A stretch of DNA of 64,000 nt, taken from NCBI GenBank assembly GCA_944326235.1, contig CALVDH010000002.1, positions 1-64,000 of the forward strand, written 5' to 3'. The notes beneath the pieces are model-generated. The model saw only the letters and a program-made list of their open reading frames with translations. It was not told the DNA's origin and made no database searches. Origin of the DNA: an uncultured Bacteroidales bacterium (GTDB taxonomy: Bacteria > Bacteroidota > Bacteroidia > Bacteroidales > UBA932). A program made the translations under genes and the position numbers. How positions within the stretch are numbered: position 1 is the first letter of the stretch; each line of letters starts with the position of its first letter. Below are positions 16,575 through 26,795 of this stretch, in pieces.

Positions 16575-17753
16575 CTACAGATTGCGGACAATTCCCATGA
16601 AGAGGACCGGACCGGACTCGCGCCCGCGTATCAGGAATACGAAGGGGCGGTCAGCCTTGAACTCAAACGGATCGGGGGCAAGGGATGTCCGCATGATGCC
16701 TACAGAGGTGACAGCTGCCGCCTCCGAGCCTTCCTCATTGACCTCGATGAATGTCTTCTGCTTTACTTCGCTGATCATCAGAGGCTCCCTGGCTATTCCA
16801 GAGAAATCGGCCGCAGGAGTGAAGGCAGTCCGCATTCCGAGGCGCTGCAGTGTGGCGATGAGGGAGGTCTCATACTCGGCCTTGAATTTGGGAATGCTCA
16901 CCTTTATGCGGTCAGTCTGAAGCAGGCCGGTCAGAGTGCTCAGGGCCTCACCGTCCAGACCTGACACGAATTCCTCGGCACTCGTTCCTTCAGCAGGCAG
17001 AAAGATATCCATCACGAATGAGCCGTCTCCGTAGGGAAGTTCCAGTACCGAGCCTTCCGGACCGGTGTAGTAGGGAAAACTTGCGGTATTGTGCATGAAC
17101 TCGACCTTGGAGCTCCGGTTATTGCCGTGGAAAATGTCCTCACGCGTTCTGGCAGCATCAAAGGGACATGACCACATTCCCTTGAAATACAAAGCATTCA
17201 ACAGATACATCTGAGTAGCTGGGTCGATGCTTTCAATCATCTTGCTGATACGCCCGTTGGTATTTTCCGAGCACCAGCTGTTAATGACCGAAGGAGAAGC
17301 GGGGTCTGAGAAATCCAGATTGCTTACCGAGGCATCGTAATACCTGACGGCCGTCTTGCAGAAACGGGACCTGACCGGAAAAAGGTCTGAAACCCAAATA
17401 GAGTTGGCCACATTAAGTTCTATGCCCACAGGTCCGGAGGCCAGAAAGTCCTTCACACTGCGGTTGTATTCATTGAGTTCATTTATGGAAGCATCCTGAC
17501 CGAGAACGGACAGCATTTCAGCCAAAGTGGCCTCTTCTGCCCCGTTTGCAGTCATAGACAGTGCCATCGATGCACTCAGCGGGGATATGAAGACTACATC
17601 GGAGCCGTCGTACAAGACAGCATCCTGGAAAAGTCCGAAGGCAAAAGAGGAACCGGACACCTCCGCGCCGGTCCCTCTTTTAAGAACATCCTCCGTCTGC
17701 GCTGAAACCATGAAAGGCAGCAGGACAAACATCAATGTGAAGATACGCCTCAT
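16575..17753 (-). CDS. Secreted serpin (serine/cysteine protease inhibitor)
   Basis: A 392-residue serpin with a cleavable signal peptide (ends VSAQ) and no lipobox. The conserved shutter and breach parts are present (FISPLSASMALSMTANGA, VFLIRGRESGPVLFMG). The reactive-centre hinge is EEGSEAAAVTS, small residues as needed for loop insertion, so it should be inhibitory. The loop continues VGIMRTSLAPDP. By alignment with alpha-1-antitrypsin the scissile bond falls at or next to R-T-S, recalling the K-T-S of Tannerella miropin. The ATG shares one base with the etfA stop codon (TAATG), so it is translationally coupled to a fermentation operon, an odd context for a protease inhibitor. Confidence 0.88.
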   Translation of the reverse strand: MRRIFTLMFVLLPFMVSAQTEDVLKRGTGAEVSGSSFAFGLFQDAVLYDGSDVVFISPLSASMALSMTANGAEEATLAEMLSVLGQDASINELNEYNRSVKDFLASGPVGIELNVANSIWVSDLFPVRSRFCKTAVRYYDASVSNLDFSDPASPSVINSWCSENTNGRISKMIESIDPATQMYLLNALYFKGMWSCPFDAARTREDIFHGNNRSSKVEFMHNTASFPYYTGPEGSVLELPYGDGSFVMDIFLPAEGTSAEEFVSGLDGEALSTLTGLLQTDRIKVSIPKFKAEYETSLIATLQRLGMRTAFTPAADFSGIAREPLMISEVKQKTFIEVNEEGSEAAAVTSVGIMRTSLAPDPFEFKADRPFVFLIRGRESGPVLFMGIVRNL

Positions 17754-18760
17754 TACTTCTGCATCTCTTTACGTAATCTCTCGGCCAGCAAAGGAACTAT
17801 CTTGTTCACATCCCCTACTATACCGATATCCGAAACATTGAAGATGGGCGCGAACTTGTCTTTGTTCACGGCTACGATATAGCCGGACTCTTCCATTCCT
17901 GCCAGATGCTGGATGGCTCCGGATATACCGAGGGCGAGATAGAGGTCGGGACGGACAGTCTTGCCGGTCTGGCCCACCTGACGGTCGTGCGGCATGATGC
18001 CGGCGTCGACCATGGCCCTGGATGCGGAAACCTCGGCGCCGAGGACTTCCGCAAGCTCCTGCAGCTTGGCAAATCCCTCCTTGCAGCCCACTCCGCGGCC
18101 TCCTGAGACGAGGATCTTGGCCTCGGTGATATCTACCTTGTTCTTCTCCTCGCGGACCTCCTCGAGCAGTTTTACGCGGATTTTGGAGTGGTCGAACTTG
18201 GTCTCGAAGCGGACGATGGAGCCGGTGCGTCCGGGCTCGGGATCGCGCTTGGGCATCACTCCGGGACGGACTGTGGACATCTGGGGACGGTGCTCGGTAC
18301 ACATGATGGTGGCCATCAGGTTGCCGCCGAAAGCGGGACGGGTCATCATCAGCTGCTTGTCCTCGGATATCTCCAGCTTCGTACAGTCGGCGGTGAGGCC
18401 GGTAGCCAGACGGGCCGAGAGCCTGGGCGCCAGGTCGCGTCCGATGGTGGTGGCTCCGAAGAGCACGATATCGGGACGCATGGCGGTGATAATCTGATAT
18501 ATGGACTGAGCGTACTGCTCGGTGAGATAGTCCTTGAGCTCGATGTGGTCGGTAACCACCACCTCATCGGCGCCGTACTCGAAGAGGGGCTGGATGAGAT
18601 GCTCCACATTGTAGCCTGCGAGCATGGCCACCACCTTGGAGCCGAGGGCCCCGGCCAGGTCACGGGCCTTGCCTATGAGCTCGAGGGCAACAGGCTGGAT
18701 AACACCGCCTCTCTGTTCTGCGAACACATATACATTCTTGTAGTCGTTCTTGTTGATCAT
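17753..18760 (-). CDS. etfA: Electron transfer flavoprotein, alpha subunit
   Basis: A 335-residue EtfA that, with EtfB, carries electrons to or from butyryl-CoA dehydrogenase. The C-terminal FAD-binding domain is clear: VSGGRGVGCKEGF, GQTGKTVRPDLYLALGISGAIQH and AVNKDKFAPIFNVSDIGIVGD. Length is typical. It is encoded 30 bases after etfB and is the last metabolic gene of the lysine operon. Whether this Etf bifurcates electrons (two FADs) or is a plain one-FAD type cannot be decided by eye. Confidence 0.93.
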   Translation of the reverse strand: MINKNDYKNVYVFAEQRGGVIQPVALELIGKARDLAGALGSKVVAMLAGYNVEHLIQPLFEYGADEVVVTDHIELKDYLTEQYAQSIYQIITAMRPDIVLFGATTIGRDLAPRLSARLATGLTADCTKLEISEDKQLMMTRPAFGGNLMATIMCTEHRPQMSTVRPGVMPKRDPEPGRTGSIVRFETKFDHSKIRVKLLEEVREEKNKVDITEAKILVSGGRGVGCKEGFAKLQELAEVLGAEVSASRAMVDAGIMPHDRQVGQTGKTVRPDLYLALGISGAIQHLAGMEESGYIVAVNKDKFAPIFNVSDIGIVGDVNKIVPLLAERLRKEMQK

Positions 18761-18789
18761 ATCTGTAAAATATTAACGGTGTTACACTG

Positions 18790-19575
18790 TTAGATGATGA
18801 ATTTCTCCTTGAGACGGGAGACGATGATGCCCACAGCCTCCTCGGCATCCACCTCGAATACCTCTCCGGGAACCTTGAGACCCTTGGTGAAGGCCTTGAG
18901 CACCTTTGTCGGAGAACCTTTGAGTCCGAGCTTGGTCTCGTCCACATCGATATGGTCGGCGCCCCAGATCTCGACCTGTTTGTTATAGGCCTCGACTATG
19001 CCGGGAGCGCTCATATACCTGGGCTTTACGGCTGAGGCGAGAACAGTCAGCAGACAGGGCATCTGAGCCTCGAGTATCTGTACTCCTTCCTCGGTCTCCT
19101 TGGTCACGCGCAGGGCCTTGCCGCTCTTCTCCACCTCGAGGTCGCATACGTACGAGACCTGAGGCACATCGAGATGCTCTGCGATCTGGGGGCCCACCTG
19201 TGCGGTATCTCCGTCGATGGCCTGACGGCCGGTGATGACGATGTCCCAGTCCAGGGTCCTGAGAGCTCCGGCGAGAGCATTGGAGGTAGCGAGGGTATCG
19301 GCTCCGGCGAACTTTCTGTCAGTTAGGAGTATCGCCCTGTCCACACCCATTGCGAAGGCTTCCCTCAGAATCAGGTCGGCCTGGGGAGGTCCCATGGTAA
19401 TGACCGTTACATTGGCCCCGTACTTGTCCTTCAGACGGAGGGCCATCTCCAGTCCGCCCTTGTCATCGGGATTCATGATGCTGGGCACTCCGTCCCTGAT
19501 GAGGGTACCGGTAACAGGATTGATCTTGATCTCGGTGGTATCGGGTACCTGCTTGATACAAACTACTATATTCAT
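18790..19575 (-). CDS. etfB: Electron transfer flavoprotein, beta subunit
   Basis: A 261-residue EtfB with the family opening MNIVVCIKQVPDT, the ITMGPPQADLILREAFAMGVDRAILLTDR nucleotide-binding region and the ITGRQAIDGDTAQVGPQIAEHL signature. It pairs with EtfA to receive electrons from, or deliver them to, the Bcd flavin. It is 12 bases downstream of bcd. Confidence 0.94.
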   Translation of the reverse strand: MNIVVCIKQVPDTTEIKINPVTGTLIRDGVPSIMNPDDKGGLEMALRLKDKYGANVTVITMGPPQADLILREAFAMGVDRAILLTDRKFAGADTLATSNALAGALRTLDWDIVITGRQAIDGDTAQVGPQIAEHLDVPQVSYVCDLEVEKSGKALRVTKETEEGVQILEAQMPCLLTVLASAVKPRYMSAPGIVEAYNKQVEIWGADHIDVDETKLGLKGSPTKVLKAFTKGLKVPGEVFEVDAEEAVGIIVSRLKEKFII

Positions 19576-19587
19576 ACTTTCCTGATT

Positions 19588-20730
<1,143 letters not shown>

Positions 20731-20749
20731 ATTCAGTAATGCTTAAATT

Positions 20750-21598
20750 TTAGTATTTGTAAAATCCTTCTCCCGTCTTGCGTCCGAGCAGTCCGGCACG
20801 CACCATCTTCCTCAGCAGAGGATGAGGACGGTACTTGTCGTCCCCGAACTCGCGGTGCAGCACCTCCATGATGGCCAGGCACACGTCCAGACCGATCAGG
20901 TCAGCCAGGGCGAGGGGCCCCATCGGATGGTTGGCTCCGAGCTTCATGGCCGCGTCGATATCGTCACGGGAGGCCACTCCGTCGGCCAGGATGCCCACAG
21001 CCTCATTGACCATCGGAATCAGGATGCGGTTGACCACGAAACCGGGGGCTTCGTTGACTGCCACGGGGGTCTTGCCGATCTCCTGGCAGAGGGCGAACAC
21101 TGCGTCGAACACCTCCTGTGAGGTCCTCTGTCCCTTGATGATCTCAACGAGCTTCATCACTGTGGCGGGATTGAAGAAGTGCATGCCTATCACATGGCAG
21201 GGCCTGGAGATAGCGGCGGCTATGCCGGTGATGGACAGCGAGGATGTGTTGGTGGCGATGATGGTCTCAGGCTTGCACATGCCGTCCAGCATCTTGAAGA
21301 GCTCGATTTTCAGGTCCATCTCCTCCACTGCGGCCTCGATGATCAGGTCGGAGTCGGCGATGTCCTTGTAGTCGGTGGTAACTGTGATGTTGGCTAAAGT
21401 GGCGTCCATAGCGGCCTGCTCCATCTTGCCTTTCTCGACGAGCTTGCCGAGGGACTTGGTGATGCGGCCCATGGCCTTGGTGTTGGAAGCCTCGCTGCGG
21501 CTCTTCATGGTCACCTTGCGGCCGGCCTGAGCGAGAGCCTGTACGATACCGGAGCCCATGGTTCCGGTGCCGATAACGGAAATCTTGTCTATTGTCAT
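20750..21598 (-). CDS. hbd: 3-hydroxybutyryl-CoA dehydrogenase
   Basis: A 282-residue NAD(P)-dependent dehydrogenase interconverting acetoacetyl-CoA and 3-hydroxybutyryl-CoA. The N-terminal dinucleotide fold is VIGTGTMGSGIVQALAQAG; the active-site HFFNPATVMKLVEIIKG contains the catalytic His; the C-terminal domain ends RKTGEGFYKY. Length matches clostridial Hbd. With Crt it connects the crotonyl-CoA made from lysine to acetoacetyl-CoA, so carbon can pass between the two ends of the pathway. Confidence 0.92.
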   Translation of the reverse strand: MTIDKISVIGTGTMGSGIVQALAQAGRKVTMKSRSEASNTKAMGRITKSLGKLVEKGKMEQAAMDATLANITVTTDYKDIADSDLIIEAAVEEMDLKIELFKMLDGMCKPETIIATNTSSLSITGIAAAISRPCHVIGMHFFNPATVMKLVEIIKGQRTSQEVFDAVFALCQEIGKTPVAVNEAPGFVVNRILIPMVNEAVGILADGVASRDDIDAAMKLGANHPMGPLALADLIGLDVCLAIMEVLHREFGDDKYRPHPLLRKMVRAGLLGRKTGEGFYKY

Positions 21599-21625
21599 AA
21601 CTGTCAGTGTTTTGTTCTATCTTAA

Positions 21626-22405
21626 TTATCTGTTCTTGAACTCCGCCTTGCCCTTGGCCAGGAAAGCCTGCATACCGGTCTTCTGGTCCTCAGTGGCAAA
21701 ACATTCGGAAAATGCGCGGTTCTCGGCGGCCAGGGCCGTGGTCTCGTCCAGGTCGTAGCAGGTGTTGATGCAGGTCTTCGCCTTGCGCACCGCTATCGGG
21801 GCGTTGGCACGGATGTCGCGGGCCAGGCCCAGGACATAGTCCATCAGCTCCTCCGGGGGCAATACGTGATTGACCAGACCGATGCGCAGGGCCTCCGCGG
21901 CGTCTATCGTCCTTCCGGAGTAGATCATCTCCTTGGCATAGCCCTGTCCCACCAGTTTCGGGAGGCGGTAGGTTCCGGAAAATCCGGGAATAATGCCGAG
22001 TTTCACCTCCGGCTGGCCGAACTTGGCCTTTTCAGAGGCAATGCGGATGTCGCAGGCCATGGCCAGCTCGCATCCTCCTCCGAGGGCATATCCGTTCACG
22101 GCGGCTATCACCGGTATCGGCAGCTCTTCTATCCTGCGGAAGACCTCGGCTCCGAAACGGCCGAAGTCCAGCCCCTGCTCTGCGTCGAATCCCGCCATCT
22201 GGGAGATGTCGGCTCCGGCCACGAAGGACTTCGGGCCGTCTCCGCGGATGATAAGAACCGCGGTACCCTCGGGGATGTCCGTCACGAAACGGTACATCTC
22301 CTCCAGTACCGGCCGGCTCAGGGCGTTGAGCGACTGGGGGTGGGATATCGTCAGGATGCAGATACCCTCCTCGGGAGTCTCTATTTTAAGAAAATTCCAA
22401 TCCAT
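21626..22405 (-). CDS. crt: Enoyl-CoA hydratase (crotonase)
   Basis: A 259-residue crotonase that hydrates crotonyl-CoA to 3-hydroxybutyryl-CoA. The oxyanion-hole motifs are SFVAGADISQMAGF and AAVNGYALGGGCELAMACD, with the second catalytic acid region near FGQPEVKLGIIPGFSGTYRLPKLVG. The following YSGRTIDAAEALRIGLVNHVLP is the family's helix signature. It is 27 bases from hbd in the operon. Confidence 0.92.
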   Translation of the reverse strand: MDWNFLKIETPEEGICILTISHPQSLNALSRPVLEEMYRFVTDIPEGTAVLIIRGDGPKSFVAGADISQMAGFDAEQGLDFGRFGAEVFRRIEELPIPVIAAVNGYALGGGCELAMACDIRIASEKAKFGQPEVKLGIIPGFSGTYRLPKLVGQGYAKEMIYSGRTIDAAEALRIGLVNHVLPPEELMDYVLGLARDIRANAPIAVRKAKTCINTCYDLDETTALAAENRAFSECFATEDQKTGMQAFLAKGKAEFKNR

Positions 22406-22417
22406 TTTCCAGTAAAA

Positions 22418-23077
22418 TTACTGACGCATAGGTTTCAGGTCCGGGTCAATGATGAGCTGAGCCTCGGTAGCGGCCTGTATCTGTTCAACCGTGAACTCGG
22501 GATGAATCTCGCGCAGGACGATACCCTTGTCAGTGATATCCATCACGCCCATCTCGGTGATGATCATATTGACCTGACCGGCTGCTGTCAGGGGGAGACG
22601 GCATTTTTTGAGGATCTTGGGATTGCCCTTGGCAGTGTGCTCCATGGTCAGGATGACCTTGCGGGCACCCACCAGCAGGTCCATGGCTCCGCCCATTCCG
22701 GGCACCTTCTTGCCGGGGATGATCCAGTTGGCAAGGTCTCCGTGCTCGTCCACCTCAAGGGCTCCGAGGAAGGTCACGTCCACATGGCCGCCGCGGATAA
22801 TCTCAAATGAGGCGAGGGAGCTGCATGCGTAGGCTCCGGGTACGGCAGTGATATATCCGCCGCCGGAGTTGATGAGGTCCGGGTTCTCCTCTCCCGGCTT
22901 GGGTGTGGGGCCCATGCCCACCAGTCCGTTCTCGCTCTGGAGAATGACGGATACCCCCTCAGGGAGGAAATCGGGAATCATGGTGGGAAGTCCGATTCCG
23001 AGGTTCACCACATCCCCGTCTTTGAGCTCGAGGGCAGCCCTGCGGGCTATCACCTCTCTTATCTGATTCTTGTCCAT
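22418..23077 (-). CDS. atoA: CoA-transferase subunit B (butyryl-CoA:acetoacetate type)
   Basis: A 219-residue beta subunit of a family-I CoA-transferase. The catalytic glutamate is E49 in QSENG, and the glycine loop NLGIGLPTMIPDFLPEG and the GGAMDLLVGARKVILTMEH stretch are typical. In this pathway it would move CoA between butyryl-CoA and acetoacetate, releasing butyrate and giving acetoacetyl-CoA. Its alpha subunit is the first gene of the operon, about 8.3 kb away, rather than adjacent as is usual. Confidence 0.9.
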   Translation of the reverse strand: MDKNQIREVIARRAALELKDGDVVNLGIGLPTMIPDFLPEGVSVILQSENGLVGMGPTPKPGEENPDLINSGGGYITAVPGAYACSSLASFEIIRGGHVDVTFLGALEVDEHGDLANWIIPGKKVPGMGGAMDLLVGARKVILTMEHTAKGNPKILKKCRLPLTAAGQVNMIITEMGVMDITDKGIVLREIHPEFTVEQIQAATEAQLIIDPDLKPMRQ

Positions 23078-23097
23078 TGTAATAATGTATTTAGTGA

Positions 23098-23889
23098 TTA
23101 TTTTTTGTTGTGTCTGCGTACATATTCCTCTGCGATGAACGAGGCCACGTCGTCGGCGTAGGTGTTCATGCCGAAGCCGGCGTCATAGCCCAGTTCCTTG
23201 GCCAGCTCGTGGGTGATGCGGGGTCCGCCGCAGGCCAGTATGACCTTGTCGCGCAGTCCCTCGGCCTCGAGCAGCTCCACCAGCTCGGTGAGGTTCTTGA
23301 TGTGGATGTCCTTCTGGGTCACGGTCTGGGACACGAGCAGGGCATCGGCCTTGAGTTCCACGGCCTTGGCTATGAAGTCCTCGTTGGGCACCTGGCTGCC
23401 GAGGTTGTAGGCCTCGATCATGTCGTAGCGCTCCAGTCCGTAGTGGCCGGCATAGCCCTTCATGTTCATAATCGCGTCGATTCCGACGGTATGGGCGTCT
23501 GTGCCAGTGCTGGCTCCCACTACTACGAGCTTGCGTCCGATATTCTCCCGGATGTACTCGTCCGTGGCCGGCATGTCCATGACGGTGGACTCGACCTTGG
23601 GTACGTGTATCACCGTAAAGTCCACGGTATGAGTGGCAGAGCCGTAGCAGTTGAAGAATGTGAAGCCGGGGGTGAGTTCCTTGAAGAAGACCACCTGGGG
23701 ATTGTCCAGTCCCATGCCTTTCAGAAACTGCTTGGCAGCCTCCACGGCCTCGTCTCCGGCCGGTACCGGCAGGGTAAAGCTCAGCTGCACCTTGCCGTCG
23801 TTCATGGTGTCCCCGTAGGGTTTTATAGCCTTGAGGTTCAGATTCTTGTCGTAATCCTTCTCCTCCATCGAATAAAGTCCGCCGCTCAT
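23098..23889 (-). CDS. kamE: D-lysine 5,6-aminomutase, beta (B12-binding) subunit
   Basis: A 263-residue subunit that binds adenosylcobalamin and PLP. The B12 base-off motif DxHxxG is DAHTVG (131-136), with cobalt ligand H133. K144 in NMKGYAGHYG fits the PLP lysine; both numbers coincide with those reported for the Clostridium sticklandii enzyme. The C-terminal Rossmann B12 domain contains ADALLVSQTVTQKDIHIKNL and ACGGPRITHELAKELGYDAGFG. With KamD it converts beta-lysine to 3,5-diaminohexanoate. There is one base between kamD and kamE. Confidence 0.95.
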   Translation of the reverse strand: MSGGLYSMEEKDYDKNLNLKAIKPYGDTMNDGKVQLSFTLPVPAGDEAVEAAKQFLKGMGLDNPQVVFFKELTPGFTFFNCYGSATHTVDFTVIHVPKVESTVMDMPATDEYIRENIGRKLVVVGASTGTDAHTVGIDAIMNMKGYAGHYGLERYDMIEAYNLGSQVPNEDFIAKAVELKADALLVSQTVTQKDIHIKNLTELVELLEAEGLRDKVILACGGPRITHELAKELGYDAGFGMNTYADDVASFIAEEYVRRHNKK

Positions 23890-23890
23890 G

Positions 23891-25444
23891 TTATTTTCCT
23901 CCTATCATTAGTTTAACAAAGGGATTCATGTAATTGCTGCCCTTCGGAGTGACTCCGTCGAGGCCCTTGCCCCCGTTGCGGGGACGCTTGACATCCGCGA
24001 AGATGCCTTTCTCCAGAGCCGAGAAGAGCCCCTCCTCGCGGAGTTTCTCCAGCAGCTCTATGGCCTTGTCCAGCACCTCCTTGGCGCGGGTACGCACGAT
24101 GCCGCCTTCCTTGAACTCCACCTCGTCGCCGATGCTCTTCATGTTGTTGAAGATGTATTTGGCATTCTCTATCGACAGGAAGCGGTCCGACATGAAGGGG
24201 GTGTGGATAGCCTCTGTAGGCATACCGAGAAGCTGTATGCCCTGATTGGTCCAGATACCTATCATGTTGAAGAGGGCATCCTGGATATGGCCGCGGAAGA
24301 TGTTGCCGGTCATGAACTTTGTGGGAGGCATGTATTTCAGCGGAGCCTTGGGGAATATCTCGCGGGCCATCTGGGCCTGGGCCAGTTCCAGCAGGAAACC
24401 GTTCTCGAGCATCGGGTCCATCTCGAAGGCGTGTCCGAGTCCCATCTGCTCCTCCGGCAGACCGGCGATGAGAGCCAGCTGCTCGTTGATGATATCGGAG
24501 GCAAGCACGGTATGTGCAGCTTCGACGGCATCGGCTGTAGTCAGGTAGTTGTCCTCTCCGGTGTTGATGATCACTCCTGCAAATCCGTTGATGACCCTCG
24601 AGAAAAACTGGTCTATGAGAGTCCTCTGCATGTTGATGTCCCTGAAGAGGATACCGTAGAGGGCGTCGTTGAGCATCACGTCGAGTCCCTCGAACGCGCC
24701 CATGACGGCTATCTCGGGCATGCACAGGCCGGAACAGTAGTTGCACAGGCGGATATAGCGGCCGACCTCCTCGCCCACCTTGTCCAGGGCCTGGCGCATG
24801 ATGCGGAAGTTCTCCTGGGTGGCGTATGTACCGCCGAAGCCTTCGGTAGTGGCTCCGTAGGGCACATAGTCCAGCAGGGACTGGCCGGTGGTACGGATGA
24901 CCGCGATGATGTCGGCGCCCTGACGTGCGGCGGCCTCGGCCTGCACCACATCCTCGTAGATGTTGCCGGTGGCCACTATCACATAGAGGTAGGGCTTGGG
25001 GCCCTCGCCGATCTCGCGCAGGTATTTCTCGCGGCGGGCGCGGCGGGCCCGAATCCTCTCCATCGAGGTATTTATCGGCTCTTCGAGAGCCTTCTGTATC
25101 TCAGGTAACGGTTTAATTTCAAGTTTGGTAATATCTAATGTTCCAGCAGATATGCGCTCGGCAATCTCCATCGGAGTCAGGCCGAGAACGGCCATGGCAT
25201 TGCCCACGTAGAACAGGGCGCCCTCGCTCAGAACTCCCGCAGCCTTCAAGCTGTCCACCACCACGTTGGGCAGGGGTACGGAGTTGGCGTCCACCCCGTC
25301 GATACCGAGCAGACGGCAGAGGGTCCTCTCCACCGCCACGGTAGTGTAACCGTCCACGAAATTCTGGACGTCGGCGGCCACACCTGCGGCAAGCTGCCTG
25401 GCGTATGCCACTTTCTTCGAATCTAATCCTAATTTGCTATTCAT
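23891..25444 (-). CDS. kamD: D-lysine 5,6-aminomutase, alpha subunit
   Basis: A 517-residue TIM-barrel subunit of lysine 5,6-aminomutase. Family-specific blocks include LYVIVATGNIYEDVVQAEAAARQGADIIAVIRTTGQSLLDYVPYG, YCSGLCMPEIAVMGAFEGLDVMLNDALYGI and KYMPPTKFMTGNIFRGH. Length is typical (about 515). It holds the catalytic barrel that receives the radical from the B12 on KamE. It overlaps kamC by eight bases, so the two are translationally coupled, as expected for enzyme and reactivase. Confidence 0.95.
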   Translation of the reverse strand: MNSKLGLDSKKVAYARQLAAGVAADVQNFVDGYTTVAVERTLCRLLGIDGVDANSVPLPNVVVDSLKAAGVLSEGALFYVGNAMAVLGLTPMEIAERISAGTLDITKLEIKPLPEIQKALEEPINTSMERIRARRARREKYLREIGEGPKPYLYVIVATGNIYEDVVQAEAAARQGADIIAVIRTTGQSLLDYVPYGATTEGFGGTYATQENFRIMRQALDKVGEEVGRYIRLCNYCSGLCMPEIAVMGAFEGLDVMLNDALYGILFRDINMQRTLIDQFFSRVINGFAGVIINTGEDNYLTTADAVEAAHTVLASDIINEQLALIAGLPEEQMGLGHAFEMDPMLENGFLLELAQAQMAREIFPKAPLKYMPPTKFMTGNIFRGHIQDALFNMIGIWTNQGIQLLGMPTEAIHTPFMSDRFLSIENAKYIFNNMKSIGDEVEFKEGGIVRTRAKEVLDKAIELLEKLREEGLFSALEKGIFADVKRPRNGGKGLDGVTPKGSNYMNPFVKLMIGGK

Positions 25445-26795
25445 ACTCTAACAGTTTTTTTGCCTTCCCCGTCCATTCCGGGGAAATATTCAGGGACTCC
25501 GCCACATTGAGAGCCTCGTGAGGCACGTCGCCCTCCGGTGCGGGGCAGAGCCGGTAATTCATCTTTCCGTCCTCCATTCCCCTTACCCTCAGGCGGGTAC
25601 AATGGGATGAAGAGATGTTGTAATGCGTCGTCAGCAGCAGGGCCACTTCCCTCTGTCCGAGGATATCCACCAGGGCCTCGACCAGGGCCGTACCCTCAAT
25701 GGGGTTGGTGCTGCGGGCGGGCTCGTCTATCATGGCAGCTATGCGGCTGCCGTCCGAGGCTTCCGCAGAGGCCCGTACGACTCCGTCTATCGCCTTCATC
25801 TCGGCGGCGAATGAAGAAAGGCCCGCTCCCATATCCTGGGCATCCCCGGAAATGAAGAATACCCGTTCCCTCGGAGCAATGAGAGCCTCCTCTGCGGGAA
25901 TACCCATCCCGAAGCAGAAGAGCCACTGGCAGAGGGCGGCGGTCTTGAGCACCACCGTCTTGCCTCCCATATTGGCCCCTATGATCACTACAGGTCCGTC
26001 TCCGAAACTCAGGTCGATGGGAGTGAATTCCCCTCCTGCCCTCTCCACAACCTCCTTGACGTATGGATTGTACATCCCCTTATAGGAAGTAACGCCTGAA
26101 GTGGAGATCTCCGGAATACAGAGCCGCATCCTCAGCATCTGGACGGCCTTGGCCAGGTCAATGTCCAGCCGGGCGAGCTCCTCCTGCAGCTTCCGCAGTG
26201 CGGGAACGGAAGGACGCAGGGTCCGGCAAAGTTCCTCGCGGATTCCGGCCTCCAGGGCCTGTTCCCTGTCCATCAGGTCGGTCCTGCGGTCAGCATCCGC
26301 CTCCCTGCGGATATCGGCCCTGAGGGCCGCCAGCTCGGGAGAATAGGAGTCGTAAATGTAAAATGAGGCTATCTCCGTCCCATCCGGGTCCAGGACCTTC
26401 AGGGCATCCTCCAGATCGCCGGTATGCGGCGCTATGGACGTCTGCGAGGCCTTTTCCAGGACAGCCGACACCCTCCGTCCGAGCAGAATCAGGGCCTTGA
26501 CCTCGAAGAGCTCAATGTCATCGACGGTGCTTCCTGCCTCTATCCGGCTAAGAGTATGGGAGATATCCTTCAGACTGCACAGTATGGAATGAAGCATGGA
26601 CACTAAGTTCCCGTCCCCGGCAGCAGACAGATGCTCCCGCATGCGCGAATATGCGGCGGCTATATCCTCCGGGGCAGTAAGCGCCTCAGTATCCATCAGG
26701 TATCTGAGGGCATAACCGGAAGCTAACGGCAGTGAATCTATCACATACCGCAGCCCGCAGGGAGAGTCTATGATGTCTCTAAGCTTCATCTTCAC
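25437..26795 (-). CDS. kamC: Lysine 5,6-aminomutase reactivase ATPase, MutS-like
   Basis: A 452-residue MutS-family ATPase without the DNA mismatch-recognition domain. Walker A is GANMGGKT and the Walker B region MIDEPARSTNPIEG corresponds to the DE.GRGTST signature of MutS. The family is found only with kamDE genes and is thought, with KamB, to exchange damaged cobalamin and so reactivate the mutase. It overlaps kamD at its 3' end and kamB by 17 bases at its 5' end. Membership is clear; the reactivase role rests on the family literature. Confidence 0.88.
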   Translation of the reverse strand: MKMKLRDIIDSPCGLRYVIDSLPLASGYALRYLMDTEALTAPEDIAAAYSRMREHLSAAGDGNLVSMLHSILCSLKDISHTLSRIEAGSTVDDIELFEVKALILLGRRVSAVLEKASQTSIAPHTGDLEDALKVLDPDGTEIASFYIYDSYSPELAALRADIRREADADRRTDLMDREQALEAGIREELCRTLRPSVPALRKLQEELARLDIDLAKAVQMLRMRLCIPEISTSGVTSYKGMYNPYVKEVVERAGGEFTPIDLSFGDGPVVIIGANMGGKTVVLKTAALCQWLFCFGMGIPAEEALIAPRERVFFISGDAQDMGAGLSSFAAEMKAIDGVVRASAEASDGSRIAAMIDEPARSTNPIEGTALVEALVDILGQREVALLLTTHYNISSSHCTRLRVRGMEDGKMNYRLCPAPEGDVPHEALNVAESLNISPEWTGKAKKLLEYE

